Made by a program: the position numbers and the translations under genes. The notes below the pieces were generated by a model. It did not search any database and had not been told where the DNA came from. It saw only the letters and a program-made list of their open reading frames with translations. From the IMG/VR virus record IMGVR_UViG_3300043395_002914, positions 1 through 39,940 of that record: a DNA stretch of 39,940 nt; one strand, given 5' to 3'. The stretch's first letter is position 1, and each line of letters opens with the position of its first letter. Source of the DNA: a virus. Of the stretch, positions 38,492 through 39,940 are shown one piece after another.

Positions 38492-39307
38492 TCAGGACTC
38501 CTTTGTTTCTGAGCCGCGCTCGTCGGAATGAGTTGGCAAGTTGGGAGGGGGGGGCAAAGTTTCGACCCCCTCCCCCCCTGGGGGCATCGTTCCGATGGCC
38601 GGCGGTCGGTCGGACGGTGTAGCAGGATGGGTAGCAGACACGCCGCCGGACAGAGGTAAAGCAGGTGATGGCATATCACCGCCACCGAATGCGCCGGCGC
38701 TTGCCTGGGATTCACCAGCACCGGGCGGGCCCTTTTGCGGCGCGCTCTCCGCGCTCAAACCGATTGCGGCCGGCTCTGCGGCCGGGAGCGATTCGATATA
38801 CGCGGCGAATGCATCCACCGGCGCAACCTGGAGAACTTCAACGCGGGCCGTCGCGCCGCCGCTTAGGAGCTGGAGCTTTTCCGTTGCAATGCCAAGCGGC
38901 ACAGCGAGCGCGGCCGCGGGAAGGTCGTTCACCTCGTCGCGCAAACGCTCGCTGGCATCGGCCACAAACTCCGCCAGGGCGCGCACTGTTTTCTCGCGTA
39001 GGGTATCTACGGAAAAGCCCTCACGGCGGCGGATGGCGCGCACGGTATTCACTGAGCAACCGACAAGCCGGGCAACCGTCTTGACGCCTGCACCGGCCGC
39101 TAAAAGGTCCACGGCCGTCTTATAGTCCGCCGGCCGCTGCGAAAAAAAGCGGTCCCCGGTATATTCTCCGGCTTTCTCCTGTATCGCCTGCCGTTCCGAA
39201 AAATTCGCATTTTCGGGAAAAAGAAAGGGGCTGGTTGCCAGTGCGGACGCCGGGACTGCCTCGCCTTTATCGGCTGCAAAAAAAACAGCGGCGCGGGTTC
39301 GCATCAT
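38492..39307 (-). CDS. HTH protein with low-complexity tail
   Basis: The protein has 271 residues. ATG 39307 overlaps the upstream stop (ATGA). A helix-turn-helix lies at ~64-96 (AVDLLAAGAGVKTVARLVG, CSVNTVRAIRRREG), like those of resolvase-type or phage early regulators, followed by a helical domain (TVRALAEFVADASERLRDEV). The C-terminal ~90 residues are Pro/Gly/Ser-rich and contain a G8 tract and a C7 tract in the DNA (38547-38554, 38572-38578), a slippage-prone spot. Exact function unknown. Confidence 0.65.
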   Translation of the reverse strand: MMRTRAAVFFAADKGEAVPASALATSPFLFPENANFSERQAIQEKAGEYTGDRFFSQRPADYKTAVDLLAAGAGVKTVARLVGCSVNTVRAIRRREGFSVDTLREKTVRALAEFVADASERLRDEVNDLPAAALAVPLGIATEKLQLLSGGATARVEVLQVAPVDAFAAYIESLPAAEPAAIGLSAESAPQKGPPGAGESQASAGAFGGGDMPSPALPLSGGVSATHPATPSDRPPAIGTMPPGGEGVETLPPPPNLPTHSDERGSETKES

Positions 39308-39552
39308 TTCGCCGCTTCCTCCTTCTTCGGTGGCTGTGACTGAACCGTCGCAGCATCGAGCCAGGCACGATAAGATGACACCGGCACTCTCCATTCCTTG
39401 CCAAACTTCCGCCCTCGCAACTCCCCGCTGCGGATAAACCCGACGACGGCCGCCGATGAAAAACCGTGCGCGCCTGCAATCTGTAGCACGGTGAAATGTT
39501 GTTCGGGCGTCTCCAGCGGCGCGCCGGAAATAGGCTTGTGCGGGCGCGCCAT
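39304..39552 (-). CDS. excisionase-like HTH_17 protein
   Basis: The protein has 82 residues from ATG 39552. The short winged-helix pattern (FTVLQIAGAHGFSSAAVVGF, IRSGELRGRKFGKEWRVP, VSSYRAWLDA) is typical of excisionase-family (HTH_17/MerR-like) DNA-binding proteins. It could be the Xis partner for the integrase or a small early regulator. It sits in the early operon, far from int, so expression on induction would help excision. Family call moderate; role uncertain. Confidence 0.65.
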   Translation of the reverse strand: MARPHKPISGAPLETPEQHFTVLQIAGAHGFSSAAVVGFIRSGELRGRKFGKEWRVPVSSYRAWLDAATVQSQPPKKEEAAK

Positions 39553-39553
39553 A

Positions 39554-39778
39554 TTACCAGACCCTCCTAACTTCCGCCAGCTTCGCCGCAAAATGCGCCT
39601 CGCAAATGCCGTGCGAAAGACAATCCTCCAGCCCCGCAAATTCCGGCTGCCGGTCGAAGCAATCCGCACAAACCTGCGTCAAAAAACCCGCCGCCCGCTC
39701 ATCGCGTGCCGTCGAGGCGACATCGATGCACGAAACCGGAGACGACGCAAAAAACAAAGGTCGGCGAGCTGCCTTCAT
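39554..39778 (-). CDS. Cys-rich hypothetical protein, 74 aa
   Basis: ATG 39778 overlaps the stop of the split gene (ATGA). Cysteines occur as CADCF and C...GICEAHF, a likely zinc site. The N-terminus is basic with a hydrophobic patch (ARRPLFFASSPVSCI). No family is recognised. Confidence 0.6.
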   Translation of the reverse strand: MKAARRPLFFASSPVSCIDVASTARDERAAGFLTQVCADCFDRQPEFAGLEDCLSHGICEAHFAAKLAEVRRVW

Positions 39779-39940
39779 GCCGCTACCTCCGCAAGCGTAG
39801 CCCGGAACTCCTGCACCATCTCATCGCCGATTACCGGCGGCACCTTCACCGACCGTCCGCGCTCTGGCATCGGAAGCCGTTCCATCACCCATGCAAAAAA
39901 CGCCGCAAGCGGAAGCCCGGCAGCTTTCGCGGCCGGCTGA
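39775..39940 (-). CDS. early hypothetical protein, 3' part of the split gene
   Basis: This is the continuation of the gene starting at 360. Bases 39814-39940 duplicate 1-127, and the unique part (39775-39813) encodes the last 12 residues and TGA. The reading frame stays open throughout the repeat on both copies, which supports joining the ends. See the entry at 1-360 for the protein. Confidence 0.7.
   Translation of the reverse strand, partial: QPAAKAAGLPLAAFFAWVMERLPMPERGRSVKVPPVIGDEMVQEFRATLAEVAA
39814..39940. repeat. 127-bp terminal direct repeat, right copy
   Basis: Identical to 1-127; one copy should be removed when closing the circle. Confidence 0.95.

Overview
This window is a complete genome of a temperate, tailed double-stranded DNA phage, probably a podovirus. 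The first 127 bases recur exactly as the last 127 bases (1-127 = 39814-39940). The contig therefore closes into a circle of 39,813 bp, and one gene runs across the cut. The base composition is GC-rich. Most genes lack a clear Shine-Dalgarno sequence, and starts are instead coupled to upstream stops through ATGA overlaps (22 on the minus strand, one on the plus strand). The bacterial host cannot be read from the sequence. A Verrucomicrobiota-like host is a weak guess from the integrase style and from A-rich leaders without SD. The phage carries the 3' half of a tRNA-Thr(TGT) gene, so its attachment site in the host is very likely that tRNA.

Layout. (1) 547-624 is a divergent control region with a palindromic operator candidate. 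A small helix-turn-helix repressor (625-1062, +) faces rightwards and the long minus-strand operon starts leftwards. (2) 1052-3937 is an accessory/lysogeny block: a membrane-anchored small protein (-), a DUF932 protein, a zinc-ribbon protein, a tandemly duplicated HTPGPW-type protein and a ribbon-helix-helix protein (all +). It ends at a strong bidirectional terminator (3967-4005). (3) 4024-5602 holds a tyrosine integrase and its attP, which has a tRNA-Thr core and seven TGCTAC arm-type sites. (4) 5597-29312 is the virion module, transcribed right to left. In transcription order it is large terminase, two small proteins, portal, a membrane protein, a small protein, scaffold, major capsid protein, putative decoration protein, adaptor, holin candidate, amidase, nozzle, tail fibre, cupin, three internal/ejection proteins (357, 408 and 2063 aa). 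(5) 29309-36922 encodes DUF7694, a HTH regulator, a ParB-like protein, a DHH phosphoesterase with a 26-aa membrane miniprotein, and a DnaB-type helicase. (6) 36925-39940, continuing across the cut to 546, holds a replication initiator with an internal iteron cluster (likely origin), HTH and excisionase-like proteins, and small early genes.

How it works together (inference). The repressor controls the divergent early operon. The initiator, the iterons and the DnaB helicase form a lambda-like replication system. Terminase, portal, scaffold and capsid build and fill the head. Adaptor, nozzle and fibre form a short tail, and the large internal proteins are ejected ahead of the DNA. The holin candidate and amidase lyse the cell, and the integrase with attP gives lysogeny. 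Items most worth testing are the iteron origin, the tRNA attP, the tandem duplicated gene, the DHH-coupled miniprotein and the 2063-aa polyvalent ejection protein with a zinc-peptidase motif.
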